Notes: generated by a model not told the origin, from the sequence alone. A DNA stretch of 64,000 bases from Anaerocolumna sedimenticola (GCF_009931695.1 NZ_CP048000.1:4296501-4360500); one strand, 5' to 3'. Shown: positions 11,148-22,343, counted from the stretch's first letter. Made by a program: numbers and translations.

Positions 11148-11222
11148 TAGGTAAGCTTCAGCTTTGAAATTGTATTAATTGCATGGTATATAGATACAAT
11201 GTTGGAGTTTTGCAATTACCTA
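11148..11222. repeat. Short copy of a MITE-like palindromic element
   Basis: Starts TAGGTAA and ends TTACCTA. Its last 61 nt match 53 of 61 positions of the right half of the 17486-17636 element. The left arm is almost entirely missing, so this is an internally deleted or solo derivative. It lies 30 nt upstream of the small gene at 11252. Confidence 0.65.
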
Positions 11223-11251
11223 ACTATCAATGACAAATAGGGGGATAACAT

Positions 11252-11470
11252 ATGACCAGCGAAGAACTCAGAAAAATGAAAGATAAAGGCCCTTATGAGA
11301 ATATTTTGGATAGCAGTATTACTATGTATGATAAAATGCCATATAAACGTGATATAACAATATGCGGACCCGAAACACTCGTACTTATCAGCGGCAATAT
11401 CGTCAAATACTACAGGTATAAAGTTGTTGAAGCATATCATATTATGCCGAAAACTCAGGAGAAAATATAA
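11252..11470 (+). CDS. Small uncharacterised protein (72 aa)
   Basis: I do not recognise this family. It has ATG, a strong GGGGG ribosome site 7 nt upstream, and its own terminator at 11481-11524. The N-terminus is charged and helical (MTSEELRKMKDKG); the second half is richer in beta-formers (DITICGPETLVLISGNIVKY). No signal peptide, membrane segment or cysteine cluster. An opposite-strand frame of similar length exists but has no ribosome site. Translated product likely but not certain. Confidence 0.55.
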   Translation: MTSEELRKMKDKGPYENILDSSITMYDKMPYKRDITICGPETLVLISGNIVKYYRYKVVEAYHIMPKTQEKI

Positions 11471-11480
11471 TATACTAAAA

Positions 11481-11524
11481 ACAGGAACTACCCGAAAAAT
11501 TTTTATTTATACGGTAGTTCCTGT
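11481..11524. terminator. Bidirectional terminator between small gene and eno
   Basis: ACAGGAACTACC pairs with GGTAGTTCCTGT (12 bp) around a 20-nt AT-rich loop, followed by TTTATTAT; on the other strand TTTTTAGTATA follows. Confidence 0.8.
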
Positions 11525-11558
11525 TTATTATAACATTATAGTTTAATTAATTATATAA

Positions 11559-12902
<1,344 letters not shown>

Positions 12903-13190
12903 TTATCCGATACTATAAAGTTCCTGCTATCAGTACATAGTTCTTTTTGAAATAATATGTTGTACCGCCCAGAATATCAATTAATAGTATAAACAATCAT
13001 ATTAAATGTATTCATGTTACAAGTTATTCATACTTTCACTTGCAGTTTTGTACATGTGCTTTTTCTTATTCAGAAGAAGTTGTACCTCTTCTAACCCTAT
13101 TATAACACAAATTCTATAATTTTATGTACATATTTTACCATATTTTTTTCAATTTAATGGTAATTTTTTATCATTAACCCAGTACTTTTA

Positions 13191-13220
13191 TTGATAATTT
13201 AAGAAATAGTATGATATACT
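13191..13220 (+). promoter_or_regulatory. Sigma-A-type promoter for M32 peptidase gene
   Basis: TTGATA, 18 nt, TATACT, ending 34 nt before the ATG at 13254. The rest of the 378-nt gap to eno (12876-13253) is AT-rich and I see nothing else in it. Confidence 0.55.
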
Positions 13221-13253
13221 ATATGGCAAATACATCGAAAGGAATTATTAATT

Positions 13254-14761
13254 ATGAATAAATATTTTGATGAACTAATGAAACGTATAGAAAAAACAAT
13301 GGCTTTTCAAGCAGCACTTACTTTATTTGAATGGGACGCGGAAACTCAGGCGCCCGAAGAATCTATGGAGTATACTTCCACAACGATCGGAATTTTATCG
13401 AATGAATATTTTACAAACTTAATTAATGATGATGTTAAAAAATTGATCCATAAGCTCAGTGATGAAAAAGAACAGGAAGACCTGGACTTTAACCAGAAAG
13501 CAATTGTTAATGAAGTGAAAAAGTCTATCGAGCAACTGGAACATATCCCACCGGAAGAATATCAGGCATACAGTGAATTAACGGCAAAAGCATCCGGTAT
13601 CTGGTCAAAAGCAAAGCAGAAGAAAAATTTTGCAGATTTCTCACCTACATTAAATGAAATAGTAAACTATCAGAAAAAATTCGCAGGTTACCGTGCCAAA
13701 AAAGGCGAAAAACCATACGATATTTTGTTAAATGACTTTGAAGAAGGCTTTAATATGGAAAAACTGGATGAATTCTTCAAAACAATAAAAGAATCTTTGA
13801 TTCCTTTGTTAAAAGAAGTTTCAAAGAAAAACGATATGATTGATAAATCTTATAATCATCAGCACTTTGATATCGCAAAACAGAAAGAATTCTGTAAATT
13901 TATCAGCGGATATGTAGGTTTTGACTTTAACCGCGGAGTAATTTCAGAAAGTGCCCACCCTTTACCACGAATCTGCACAATCATGATGTACGTATCACCA
14001 ACCATTTTCATGAAGATAATCTGGAAAGTGCTATTTTCTCCATAATCCACGAAAGCGGACATGGGATCTATGAAATGCATATTGACGATGCCATCACCCA
14101 GACACCGGTTGGAACCGGAACTTCCATGGGTATGCATGAATCCCAGTCCCGATTTTTTGAAAATGTAATCGGAAGAAGCGAAGCGTTCTGGAAACCGCTA
14201 TTTTCCAAATTAAAAGAGACATTTCCCGAACAGCTAAAAGAGGTATCCCTGGATCAATTCATTAAAGGTATTAATAAAGCAGCTCCCGGATTAATCCGTA
14301 CCGAAGCGGATGAATTATCCTACTCTCTCCATATTATCATCCGTTATGAAATCGAGAAAATGATCTTTGCCGACGAAATTAAAGTAGAGGATTTACCAAA
14401 AGTATGGAATGAAAAATATAAAGAATATTTAGGCTTGGAACCAAAGGACGATGGTGAGGGAGTTCTTCAGGATATTCACTGGGCAGGCGGAAGTTTTGGA
14501 TACTTCCCGTCCTACGCTATCGGCAGCGCTATTTCTGCACAGATTTATTATCACATGCAATCCATAATGCCTATTGAGGAATATTTAGCAAATGGTAATC
14601 TCACTCCAATCCGTGAATATTTAAACAATCATATTCATAGATTCGGTAAAACAAAGAATACCAATGAGCTTTTAAAGGATATGATGGATGAGGAATTAAA
14701 CGCGGATTATTATGTTAAATATCTGACTGAAAAATATAACAAATTATATGAATTGAATTAA
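13254..14761 (+). CDS. M32-family metallocarboxypeptidase (frame broken at TTT)
   Basis: Thermostable carboxypeptidase 1/Taq family, a zinc exopeptidase acting on C-terminal residues. The first frame holds the N-terminal LFEWDAETQAP region; the second holds HESGHG (zinc-binding HExxH, about residue 266), the GTGTSMGMHESQSRFFEN helix with the third ligand, and DIHWAGGSFGYFPSYAIG. The frames join if one T is added at 13961-13963, giving SAHPFTTN and 502 residues, the normal family length. AAAGGAATT precedes the ATG and a terminator follows at 14829. Confidence 0.87.
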
Positions 14762-14828
14762 TATAAATATTTACAGCGATTCAGTCCCTTGCGGTTCATA
14801 CGATCAAAGCTTCACTTTTTACACACAC

Positions 14829-14877
14829 AAAAAATATGCATCTTATAAATCAATATTTTTTAAGATGCATATTTTTT
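14829..14877 (+). terminator. Terminator after M32 peptidase gene
   Basis: A 17-bp stem AAAAAATATGCATCTTA with its complement, 15-nt loop; the 3' arm ends in TTTTTT. Confidence 0.75.
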
Positions 14878-14949
14878 CACTGCTTTATTCGAACTACAGG
14901 GGATTTTTCACGATTTGTGAATAGTTATAAATATTTTACCAGTCCCATA

Positions 14950-14978
14950 TTGATATTTCCCTTGTCATATTGTATAAT
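14950..14978 (+). promoter_or_regulatory. Sigma-A-type promoter for argH
   Basis: TTGATA, 17 nt, TATAAT, 49 nt before the argH ATG. It also shows that upstream in-frame codons from 14836 are not part of argH. Confidence 0.7.
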
Positions 14979-15027
14979 TAATCTAAATTACGTATATTTA
15001 AACATAATAAGAAAAGAGGTATCCTAT

Positions 15028-16404
15028 ATGAAATTATGGGGCGGACGATTTACAAAAGAAACCAATCAGTTAGTTTTTAACTTTAATGCTTCCATTTCCT
15101 TTGATCAGAAATTCTTTAAACAGGATATAGAAGGAAGTATAGCCCATGTCAAAATGCTGGCAAAACAGGGTATTTTAAGTGATAAAGAAAAAGAAGAAAT
15201 CATCTCGGGCTTAAACGGAATAAAAGAAGATATAATAAATGGTCTTCTGCCCATTGACCCGAAACAAGAAGACATTCATAGTTTTGTCGAAACCATTTTG
15301 ATAGAACGTATTGGGGAAGCAGGTAAAAAACTTCATACCGGCAGAAGCCGGAATGATCAGGTTGCTTTGGATATGAAGTTATACACAAAGGATGAACTGC
15401 TTCAAATCAAGGATTTGCTTAAAGAGTTACTATCCGTACTGCAAACGATTATGAAAGAAAATCTTGACACCTATATGCCAGGTTTTACCCATTTGCAGAA
15501 AGCGCAGCCAATTACTTTAGCCCATCACATGGGAGCATATTTTGAAATGTTCAGACGGGATTCCGAAAGACTGACTGATATCTATAAACGTATGAATTAT
15601 TCTCCCATAGGTTCAGGTGCCCTTGCCGGTACTACCTACCCTCTTGACAGAGAATATACCGCAGAACTATTAGGTTTTGACGGACCTACCTTAAACAGTA
15701 TGGATTCCGTAGCTGACCGGGATTATCTGATTGAATTTTTAAGTGCTTTATCCATAATAATGATGCATTTAAGCCGTTTTTGTGAAGAAATTATTATATG
15801 GAATACAAATGAATATCAGTTCGTTGAGATCGATGACGCATATTCAACCGGAAGCAGTATCATGCCGCAGAAAAAAAATCCTGATATAGCTGAATTGATA
15901 AGAGGAAAAACCGGACGGGTTTATGGTTCCCTGGTTTCCCTGCTTACAACCATGAAAGGTCTTCCCCTTGCTTATAATAAAGATATGCAGGAGGATAAAG
16001 AACTAACTTTCGATGCTATGGATACTGTGAAAGGATGCTTAGGGCTTTTTACAGGAATGTTATCTACGATGAAATTTAATAAAGCTGCCATGACCGCCAG
16101 TGCCAAAAAAGGATTTACCAATGCAACAGATGCTGCGGATTATCTGGTCAATCATGGTGTTCCTTTCCGGGACGCTCACGGAATCATCGGGCAGCTGGTA
16201 TTATACTGTATAAGTAAAGACATTGCTTTGGAAGATATGACATTGAAGGAATTGAAAGCGATCAGTCCGATATTTGAAAAGGATATTTATGATGCCATAA
16301 GCCTTGAAACCTGCGTTGATAAGCGTAATACGATAGGTGCTCCCGGCAAAATGGCTATGGAAAAAGTAATTTCTATAAATGAAGAATATTTAAAGCACCT
16401 TTAA
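15028..16404 (+). CDS. argH: Argininosuccinate lyase
   Basis: 458 residues. Last step of arginine synthesis: splits argininosuccinate into arginine and fumarate. Starts [13 protein letters not shown] as in other ArgH; shows [25 protein letters not shown]-like text ([14 protein letters not shown]) and the signature [12 protein letters not shown]. Start at 15028 is supported by AAAGAGGT and the promoter at 14950. No other arg gene is adjacent, so it appears monocistronic. Confidence 0.96.
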   Translation: MKLWGGRFTKETNQLVFNFNASISFDQKFFKQDIEGSIAHVKMLAKQGILSDKEKEEIISGLNGIKEDIINGLLPIDPKQEDIHSFVETILIERIGEAGKKLHTGRSRNDQVALDMKLYTKDELLQIKDLLKELLSVLQTIMKENLDTYMPGFTHLQKAQPITLAHHMGAYFEMFRRDSERLTDIYKRMNYSPIGSGALAGTTYPLDREYTAELLGFDGPTLNSMDSVADRDYLIEFLSALSIIMMHLSRFCEEIIIWNTNEYQFVEIDDAYSTGSSIMPQKKNPDIAELIRGKTGRVYGSLVSLLTTMKGLPLAYNKDMQEDKELTFDAMDTVKGCLGLFTGMLSTMKFNKAAMTASAKKGFTNATDAADYLVNHGVPFRDAHGIIGQLVLYCISKDIALEDMTLKELKAISPIFEKDIYDAISLETCVDKRNTIGAPGKMAMEKVISINEEYLKHL

Positions 16405-16449
16405 ATTTGTTCAAAATAATTTTATATCTGGCTCTTAAGATAAACAAAC

Positions 16450-16523
16450 AGGGGGCTATTGCAAAATAGAGAAATCTGGCTGACTATTCCTGGTTCAGTA
16501 AAATTATTTTGCATCAGTCCCTG
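16450..16523. repeat. Imperfect palindrome with IS-like ends, probably acting as terminator
   Basis: Left arm CAGGGGGCTATTGCAAAATA and the complement of TATTTTGCATCAGTCCCTG are 74 nt apart end to end. The core CTGTTGCAAA-like text resembles ends of IS6/IS1182-type elements, so this may be a tiny nonautonomous relic. With TTTTTA behind it, it could also end argH and the convergent SdpI-like gene. Confidence 0.5.
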
Positions 16524-16539
16524 CTTTTTATCGAAACCG

Positions 16540-17175
16540 TTATTTGGTTTTTCTGTAAATTAAATAAGAATATAGATTAATACCTATGATACTAATCATT
16601 AACACTGCAAATACGGCTATATTTATCATATTCCTTTGTAAAAAACCCATTAATACCATTAGAAAACCGATTACAATAAACATATAACCGCCCGCTTTAT
16701 GAGTTTTACGCCATACCATATCGTTAGATAGGGTCCACGGGTTTCGAATCCCCATAAAATAATTGCTTTTTAATGCCGGCATATAATTGCCAATGAATAT
16801 AAAGATACTGCCAATTACAAAAGGTATAAGTAATTTTATATTGACATCCAACTCAAAAGCTGCTGCGACCGTAATCCAGTTTAATAGAATCATTAATAAT
16901 GCTGTTATGGATTTTAAAATGTTTTTTACCTTAATCTGTTTTTTATTATTACCGATATTGTGCTTGAATCTAATATAATCGTCGAAGATTAACAGTATGA
17001 TAAAAGGGAATAAACCAATTAAAAATATATATTTTTTATCAGCCCAGTTATCGATTTCCCATGCCACATTCCAATGTATAGGTATTTCTTTCGGCAAACT
17101 GGGATAAATGATTATACATCCAATATAGGATAGAATGGATAATATCCATATAATATCTTTTCTGATTTTATTCAT
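16540..17175 (-). CDS. SdpI-family membrane protein
   Basis: 211 residues from 17175. N-terminal DUF1648 part with YPSLPKEIPIHWN, then a C-terminal SdpI domain containing YFMGIRNPWTLSNDMVWRKTH, which is the family signature; about six membrane segments. SdpI confers immunity to the SdpC toxin in Bacillus, though many homologues are orphan. Start 17175 chosen because GGAGGTG precedes it; it overlaps the ArsR gene end by 8 nt, so the pair is translationally coupled. Confidence 0.85.
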   Translation of the reverse strand: MNKIRKDIIWILSILSYIGCIIIYPSLPKEIPIHWNVAWEIDNWADKKYIFLIGLFPFIILLIFDDYIRFKHNIGNNKKQIKVKNILKSITALLMILLNWITVAAAFELDVNIKLLIPFVIGSIFIFIGNYMPALKSNYFMGIRNPWTLSNDMVWRKTHKAGGYMFIVIGFLMVLMGFLQRNMINIAVFAVLMISIIGINLYSYLIYRKTK

Positions 17176-17452
17176 CGGATTCACCTCCGCCGTCATTCTT
17201 TTTGGTAAAATCAAAGAACCATTTCACCATATTTTCAAATACTGTTATATTTAAGGAGTACACTATATTCTGCCCCTGTCTTTCATCACTTATTAAATCA
17301 GCATTTTTCAAAATATTTAAATGATGGCTGATAGAGGGTTTACTTATGTTAAAATAGTCTGCTATCTCTCCTGCATTTTTATCATTTTCCGATAAGAGTT
17401 CCAGTATCTTCCGTCTTGTAGGATCCGCCAATGCTTTAAATGCATCATTCAA
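17168..17452 (-). CDS. ArsR-family regulator, SdpR-like
   Basis: 94 residues, one winged helix-turn-helix: FKALADPTRRKILELL, then ISKPSISHHLNILKNADLI as recognition helix. No metal-binding cysteines. Coupling to the SdpI gene matches the sdpRI autoregulatory pair of Bacillus, where SdpI at the membrane sequesters the repressor. The MITE-like element sits directly upstream and separates it from the ABC operon. Confidence 0.87.
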   Translation of the reverse strand: MNDAFKALADPTRRKILELLSENDKNAGEIADYFNISKPSISHHLNILKNADLISDERQGQNIVYSLNITVFENMVKWFFDFTKKNDGGGESDE

Positions 17453-17485
17453 AAGTACTCCTCCTTTCCTCGTCTACATTCTCTT

Positions 17486-17636
17486 TAGGTAATTGCGAAA
17501 CTATATAGTTTTCCGAATATCCTATACAATTAATACGAATTTCAGAGCTTCAGTTGCCCTATGGGACAGATTTGGCTCTGAAATTGTATTAATTGCATGG
17601 GATATAGATGCAATAATGGTGTTTCGCAATTGCCTA
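17486..17636. mobile_element. MITE-like palindromic element (151 bp)
   Basis: Terminal inverted repeats of 16 nt, TAGGTAATTGCGAAAC and GTTTCGCAATTGCCTA (15 of 16 complementary). Internal arms also pair (CAATTAATAC, ATTTCAGAGC), so the whole element can fold as one long hairpin. Flanks TCTACATTCTCTT and TCTACATTTTCTT (12 of 13 identical) look like a target duplication. No coding capacity. A shortened relative lies at 11148-11222. Confidence 0.7.
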
Positions 17637-17657
17637 TCTACATTTTCTTTCGCTATT

Positions 17658-19256
17658 TTACAGGTCAAGAAACTTCTTTTCACCTTTCGTATTGAGATAA
17701 TGGTAAAGGATAATTGTTACAATAACAATAACCAAAGTGGAAAACGCATTAACATAAACGGATGAGAATTCTCTAAAGACATATAATAAAAGTGCCGGAA
17801 AGGCGGCGGCAAACATTCCCCCAAAGGTTGCTACCATAGAGGCTGCACTTTGTTTAATAACAGAAACTTCCGTAGTCCAGTTTAAATTAGGCAGGGAAAG
17901 GTTTATAATTAACCCGGATATGGCAGTAAAAAAAGCATATGCAGCCGGCATAACAATCAATAATACGGATTCTGCAAAGGATAATTTAAGTCCGACAGTA
18001 AGTAAAATACCATCAAGGATTATGGCAGGTAAGGTTATGGTTAAACTCACGGCAATCTTACTTTGGAATATGGTCTTTGCTAATACAGGCGATATTTTTA
18101 AAATCCATAGATTTTTCCCTTCCAGGGAAATGGAACAGGCTGTGATAAAAGTCATAGCAATACACACGGATACCAGTACAGGAGCCAATGTCCCTATAAA
18201 ACCTGCCGCCTCGGGTACCTCCATGATATTCGCCAAGGTTTCCGGACTCAAAAATATTGTTGCTACAGCTCCAATCGTCATCATTACAACACCAAAAGCA
18301 GTATTCATAATATATAAACTGGAAGAAAAATACCTTCTCAATTCTTTACGGTATAATGCCTTAAAAGGACTAGACTGTTCTAATCTTCCAATCTTATAAT
18401 CTGCACTTGTTTTCGTAGCAATCAGACTGGTATTTATAGCTTTAAATTTATAACCAACAATAGTTGCAAATAAAATAAAGAACAGTATAGAAACGAATAA
18501 AAATATCATAAGAGAGATGACATCAAGCTCACATACTGCCTTCCTGTACATTCCGGCTAATGGATAGATACCATCCACCTGTTTTATTAATACGGCACTC
18601 ATCTGACCTAATTTTTCTTCAGAATCCCCTGTAAATAAAGAAACCCCCATAATTCCGGTTAATAAAGCAAAGGTAAAAATTAAGTTAATCAAGTTAGAAT
18701 GGCGAAATTTTGAAGCAATAACCGTAATAACAGTACCCAGAAAAGATGCTGTTATCATTGGGATAACCGGGATGAAAATAACCATGACAAGACTGGTAAC
18801 ATAAAAATACAAGGATGCTTCTGCTAACATTCCATAGGCTATAGCCGCCGGAATCATAATAATCAAAGTAAAGGTAATATTGATGATATACAGTAATAGT
18901 AAGCGGCTTGTTACTACCTTACTGGTTCTCACGGGCAGTGACATAATCAGATCATAATCTTTAAACCCAAATAAAGTTCCTTTTACTTTATTAATTGTAG
19001 TAATAATTGTAATTACGCAAGTAACAGCCATCATCATTTCCGGTAATAATTTTATCATACCAATGGCTTTAAGTGTCATACCAATGGCATAACTATAAGA
19101 AAATGAGGCAGCGGTAATGATACAGATTATTAATAAAAATGATACTAAAAAAGTATAACCTTTACTCTTTCGCTCCCGGTTCTTTTTACTTGTTATCATA
19201 ACAAAATCAAAAGCGGTTCTTAATTGAATTTTTGTCAATAACCATATTTGTTTCAT
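17658..19256 (-). CDS. ABC exporter permease
   Basis: 532 residues, about 12 hydrophobic segments in two blocks, with a long cytoplasmic middle (about 275-320). Similar in layout to the putative ABC exporter permeases of Clostridia that pair with a single short ATPase. Starts 10 nt after the ATPase gene. Substrate cannot be told from sequence; proximity to the ArsR/SdpI pair suggests a peptide or toxin-related role, which is inference only. Confidence 0.8.
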   Translation of the reverse strand: MKQIWLLTKIQLRTAFDFVMITSKKNRERKSKGYTFLVSFLLIICIITAASFSYSYAIGMTLKAIGMIKLLPEMMMAVTCVITIITTINKVKGTLFGFKDYDLIMSLPVRTSKVVTSRLLLLYIINITFTLIIMIPAAIAYGMLAEASLYFYVTSLVMVIFIPVIPMITASFLGTVITVIASKFRHSNLINLIFTFALLTGIMGVSLFTGDSEEKLGQMSAVLIKQVDGIYPLAGMYRKAVCELDVISLMIFLFVSILFFILFATIVGYKFKAINTSLIATKTSADYKIGRLEQSSPFKALYRKELRRYFSSSLYIMNTAFGVVMMTIGAVATIFLSPETLANIMEVPEAAGFIGTLAPVLVSVCIAMTFITACSISLEGKNLWILKISPVLAKTIFQSKIAVSLTITLPAIILDGILLTVGLKLSFAESVLLIVMPAAYAFFTAISGLIINLSLPNLNWTTEVSVIKQSAASMVATFGGMFAAAFPALLLYVFREFSSVYVNAFSTLVIVIVTIILYHYLNTKGEKKFLDL

Positions 19257-19265
19257 ACCCTGCCC

Positions 19266-19975
19266 CTATTCTTCAATCAGTTCCATGAAAACATCCTCTA
19301 AGCTTTGATTTCCCTTAACCGATTCTGTAGTGCCGCTGGCTATTAAATTTCCACCCTTGATTATTGCAATTTTATTACAGAGTTTTTCCGCAACCTCAAG
19401 GACATGAGTGGAAAAAAATATTGCGTTTCCCTCTGCGCAGGATTCAGCCATTATCGTTTTTAATGTATGGGAAGCTTTGGGATCAAGACCCACAAAAGGT
19501 TCATCCAATATGAGTAATTTGGGATTATGAATAAAAGCTGCTATAATTGCCAGTTTCTGTTTCATTCCGTGGGAATAGGATGATATTAAGTCACCCAGGT
19601 TAGGTGTTAATTCAAATAAATCCGCGTATTTTTTCATTCGTACCTCCCTGTCGGCTCTGGTAACAGAATAGATATCACTGATAAAATTCAAATACTGAAT
19701 TCCCGTTAAGTGTTCATATAAATCCGGATTATCCGGTATATAGGCCGTCACTTTTTTGCAGGTTACAGGATCTTTTTTAATGGATATACCATTTATAAAA
19801 ATATCCCCTCATCAAAATCCAACACACCTGAGGCAGCTTTCAGTGTCGTTGTTTTACCTGCTCCATTATGTCCGATAAAACCATAAATATCACCTGCTTT
19901 TACTTCTATGGATATATTATTTACGGCTCTTTTGCCACCTTTATAACTTTTACTGAAATTTTTTATACTAAGCAT
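19266..19975 (-). CDS. ABC transporter ATP-binding protein (frame broken in G4 run)
   Basis: Two frames encode one CcmA/YtrB-like ATPase. The first has Walker A GHNGAGKTT; the second has the SSYSHGMKQKLAIIAAFIHN signature helix, Walker B LLILDEPFVGLD and the H-loop FSTHVLEV. They join when one G is added at 19805-19808 (CCCC on + strand), giving EGDIFINGISI and 236 residues, the usual length. It would drive the permease encoded downstream. A 10-bp-arm palindrome at 20008-20035 overlaps its promoter. Confidence 0.87.
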
Positions 19976-20007
19976 ATAATTAACCTCCCAGGTAAATTAA
20001 TTTATAT

Positions 20008-20035
20008 AGATATTTAGTTAATTGTCTAAATATCT
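20008..20035. promoter_or_regulatory. Palindromic operator candidate for the ABC exporter operon
   Basis: AGATATTTAG, 8 nt, CTAAATATCT: a perfect 10-bp inverted repeat, 33 nt upstream of the ATPase start. Such sites suit a small dimeric repressor; the ArsR gene three genes down is one candidate. Confidence 0.5.
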
Positions 20036-20141
20036 CACAACAATATATATATACCTAATTTAATTAAAAGTCAATCATAATTTTAAAAAGAACTATAATG
20101 AAGAATCATCGGCTTACGTTCTTGTAAAACAAGTGCATTAC

Positions 20142-20178
20142 AAAAAAAGGACTGTTAGTTTAAATAACAGCCCTTTTC
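20142..20178 (-). terminator. Terminator after LCP gene
   Basis: Read on the minus strand: AAAAGGGCTGTTA pairs with TAACAGTCCTTTT and is followed by T residues. Confidence 0.8.
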
Positions 20179-20181
20179 CTA

Positions 20182-21474
20182 TTATTCTTCCGTATCCGTG
20201 GTTTCATCGGAACTATTTTCATCGTCAGTACCCGTTCCGTAAATAAACTGATGGATTTCCTGACGCATAGCATCCCAATCTGTAGGAACCACTACGGATT
20301 GATTGTATTTACCAATCTGCACATTGTCAAAACCGAAATTACCGTCCGTAGGTATTCTAAGCTGTTCCAATTTACCAACATTTAAGCTTGCTGCTTCTTC
20401 CAGATATCGATTGAATTCCGATTGGGTAATGTCAGTATGAATATCCACATCATTTAGAACATCATTCATAAACAGTCCTAACTGAACTATGTTTTTCTTC
20501 TTTAATTTTTCGAAAATAGAATTTAATACTGCTCTCTGCCTTTGAGTTCTGCCAAAATCATCATGCTCCGTTTCCGTAGGAACTTTACGTACCCTGCAAT
20601 AGCCTAATGCCTGATTACCGTTCATCATCTGTGTTCCCTCTTTTACGGTCCGGTTGGCCGGATCTGAGATGTAATTCGTTCTGTTCAGGTAATTTGCTTC
20701 CGTACTGGTTAATGTAACTTCCACACCGTCCAGAAGATCTACAATTTTCTCAAAAGCATTAAAATTAACTAATACATATCCATCCAACTGTACCCCGAAA
20801 TTATTTTGAATGGTTTGATATAATAAATCGACTCCGCCTCTTGCAAAAGCAGAGTTCAATTTATTATTGTCATGACCTGGAATTTCAACATATATATCTC
20901 GCATTAAGGAAGTGAGCTTCATCGTATGGTTCTTTGTATTCATCGTAGCAACGATCATGGTGTCAGTATTGGAAGCACCCCCGATTTCCTCAACTCCGAG
21001 TAAAAGAATATTTACTACGTCGTCAACAGGTTTCTCAGGTTTATTGGTTTGTTCCGTTGTATTTTCAATAGTATCCGTTGTTTCCTGGGTATTGGAATCT
21101 TCATAATTCAATTTTCCATAGATATAATTACCCGCTAAATTAATGATTATCTTTCTCCCGCCGGGAGTAAACACTAATAAACAGCCTAATAGCATAATAA
21201 CTGAAAAAACGATAGCAAAAATTTTCACACCTTTCGGTATTTTCCCCTTTTTCTTTGGTCCATTGTCCTTTGTACTCGTATCTTTATCCTCCAATTCCAT
21301 ACTGATTTGCTTTGCTAAAGAGGAATTGACTTCATCCAAAAATGCATCTTCATCCTCGTAACCTGCAACATTATTAATATTTTTTGAATATTGATCCAGG
21401 CCATTCCCTTTATTTGAATTACTTGATGAACTATCATTCTTCTCATTTGCATTGCGATAATTATCTTTATCCAT
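20182..21474 (-). CDS. LCP (LytR-CpsA-Psr) family cell-wall glycopolymer ligase
   Basis: 430 residues. Acidic/Asn-Ser-rich cytoplasmic N-terminus, one membrane segment at about 83-105, then the LCP domain beginning VNILLLGVEEIGGASNTDT with catalytic Arg/Asp region MRDIYVEIPGHDNNKLNSAF and GYCRVRK. LCP enzymes transfer teichoic acid or capsule chains from lipid carriers to peptidoglycan outside the cell. Thr/Asp/Glu-rich tail. Monocistronic, with terminator at 20142. Confidence 0.92.
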   Translation of the reverse strand: MDKDNYRNANEKNDSSSSNSNKGNGLDQYSKNINNVAGYEDEDAFLDEVNSSLAKQISMELEDKDTSTKDNGPKKKGKIPKGVKIFAIVFSVIMLLGCLLVFTPGGRKIIINLAGNYIYGKLNYEDSNTQETTDTIENTTEQTNKPEKPVDDVVNILLLGVEEIGGASNTDTMIVATMNTKNHTMKLTSLMRDIYVEIPGHDNNKLNSAFARGGVDLLYQTIQNNFGVQLDGYVLVNFNAFEKIVDLLDGVEVTLTSTEANYLNRTNYISDPANRTVKEGTQMMNGNQALGYCRVRKVPTETEHDDFGRTQRQRAVLNSIFEKLKKKNIVQLGLFMNDVLNDVDIHTDITQSEFNRYLEEAASLNVGKLEQLRIPTDGNFGFDNVQIGKYNQSVVVPTDWDAMRQEIHQFIYGTGTDDENSSDETTDTEE

Positions 21475-21791
21475 CCCATTCTCTCCTACAGTTACTAGTA
21501 TAAAATTTCAGTTATGTGTCGAATTATCTTATATTTGGAAATAAGTTAAATCCCGAACAATTATATCACATGTCAAGTTAAAAATAAAATAATTTTTTAT
21601 AAAATTAAGAAAAATTAAAATATCATAAGAATATCTTTATATTATGAACATGATTTATGTTCCTATATTAGTTCTTAATTTGAGTATTCTTTCAATCGGG
21701 GTAAGTTATTCTAACTCCATAAATAATTCTTAAAATACATTATTAATGCATGCTTCAGGGATGATTAACAACATTTCAAAATAAAAAGAAA
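21475..21791. other. Intergenic region upstream of LCP gene
   Basis: About 320 AT-rich nt between csoR and the LCP gene. It must hold the LCP promoter; I see no open frame with a ribosome site and no clear RNA structure. Confidence 0.35.
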
Positions 21792-21810
21792 AGCCCTCAT
21801 TTCGAGAGCT
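21792..21810 (-). terminator. Short terminator overlapping csoR 3' end
   Basis: On the minus strand AGCTCTC pairs with GAGGGCT (one G-U) around GAAAT and runs into TTTTCTTTTT. The stem covers the csoR stop codon. Confidence 0.6.
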
Positions 21811-22060
21811 TATCCAAAAGTTTTATTATCTCTTCAATTTTTTCATCTTCATTACCTTGTTTAAATCCTTCTTTTACACATGCTCCTAAGTGGGCATGAA
21901 TGATTTCATTATTTACTTTCCTTAAAATTGCCTGAGTTGCCATCAATTGATTGGAGATATCAATACAATAACGGTCTTCTTCCACCATTTTTAATAAACC
22001 GTCAATCTGACCTCTCGCAGTTTTTAACAGACGTGTAACTTTAGTCTTATCAGCTTTCAT
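21797..22060 (-). CDS. csoR: CsoR-type copper-sensing repressor
   Basis: 87 residues of the DUF156/CsoR fold (all-helical). The Cu(I) ligand set is visible: Cys in RYCIDISNQ, then His and Cys in HAHLGAC. The basic N-terminus (KTKVTRLLKTARGQI) binds DNA. Copper binding releases it from its operator. It lies 13 nt after copZ, and the palindrome at 22344-22362 upstream of copZ is the likely operator, so the operon is self-controlled. Confidence 0.9.
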   Translation of the reverse strand: MKADKTKVTRLLKTARGQIDGLLKMVEEDRYCIDISNQLMATQAILRKVNNEIIHAHLGACVKEGFKQGNEDEKIEEIIKLLDKLSK

Positions 22061-22073
22061 ACCAGGCTCCTGT

Positions 22074-22304
22074 CTATCTGCCGAAAAGACCTTTTTTCTC
22101 TTCGATGGATACTACTTCATAACCTGCTTCGCTAACAGCATCTTTAAATACAGAATCACTTATATCGGAATCTAAACTAACAACAGCTGCTTTTTTCTTA
22201 AGATCTACCTTGGCATCCACTCCTGTAATTGAATTTAATGCTTTTTCAACTCTGGCCTGGCAATGGCTGCATGTCATACCTTCAATTTTTATTATTTTTT
22301 TCAT
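22074..22304 (-). CDS. copZ: Copper chaperone, heavy-metal-associated domain
   Basis: 76 residues, one HMA ferredoxin-like domain with the metal site MTCSHC (residues 10-15). Delivers Cu(I) to a CopA exporter; no copA lies next to it in this window. The last residues after the fold (SIEEKKGLFGR) are a short basic tail. First gene of the copZ-csoR operon. Confidence 0.9.
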   Translation of the reverse strand: MKKIIKIEGMTCSHCQARVEKALNSITGVDAKVDLKKKAAVVSLDSDISDSVFKDAVSEAGYEVVSIEEKKGLFGR

Positions 22305-22343
22305 GATTCATCTATCTCCTTATACATCAAAATTTTGTCTTAC

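Noticed and set aside
14836-15027. N-terminal extension of argH to 14836
   Set aside because: The region contains a terminator and the argH promoter; ArgH proteins start at MKLWGGRF.
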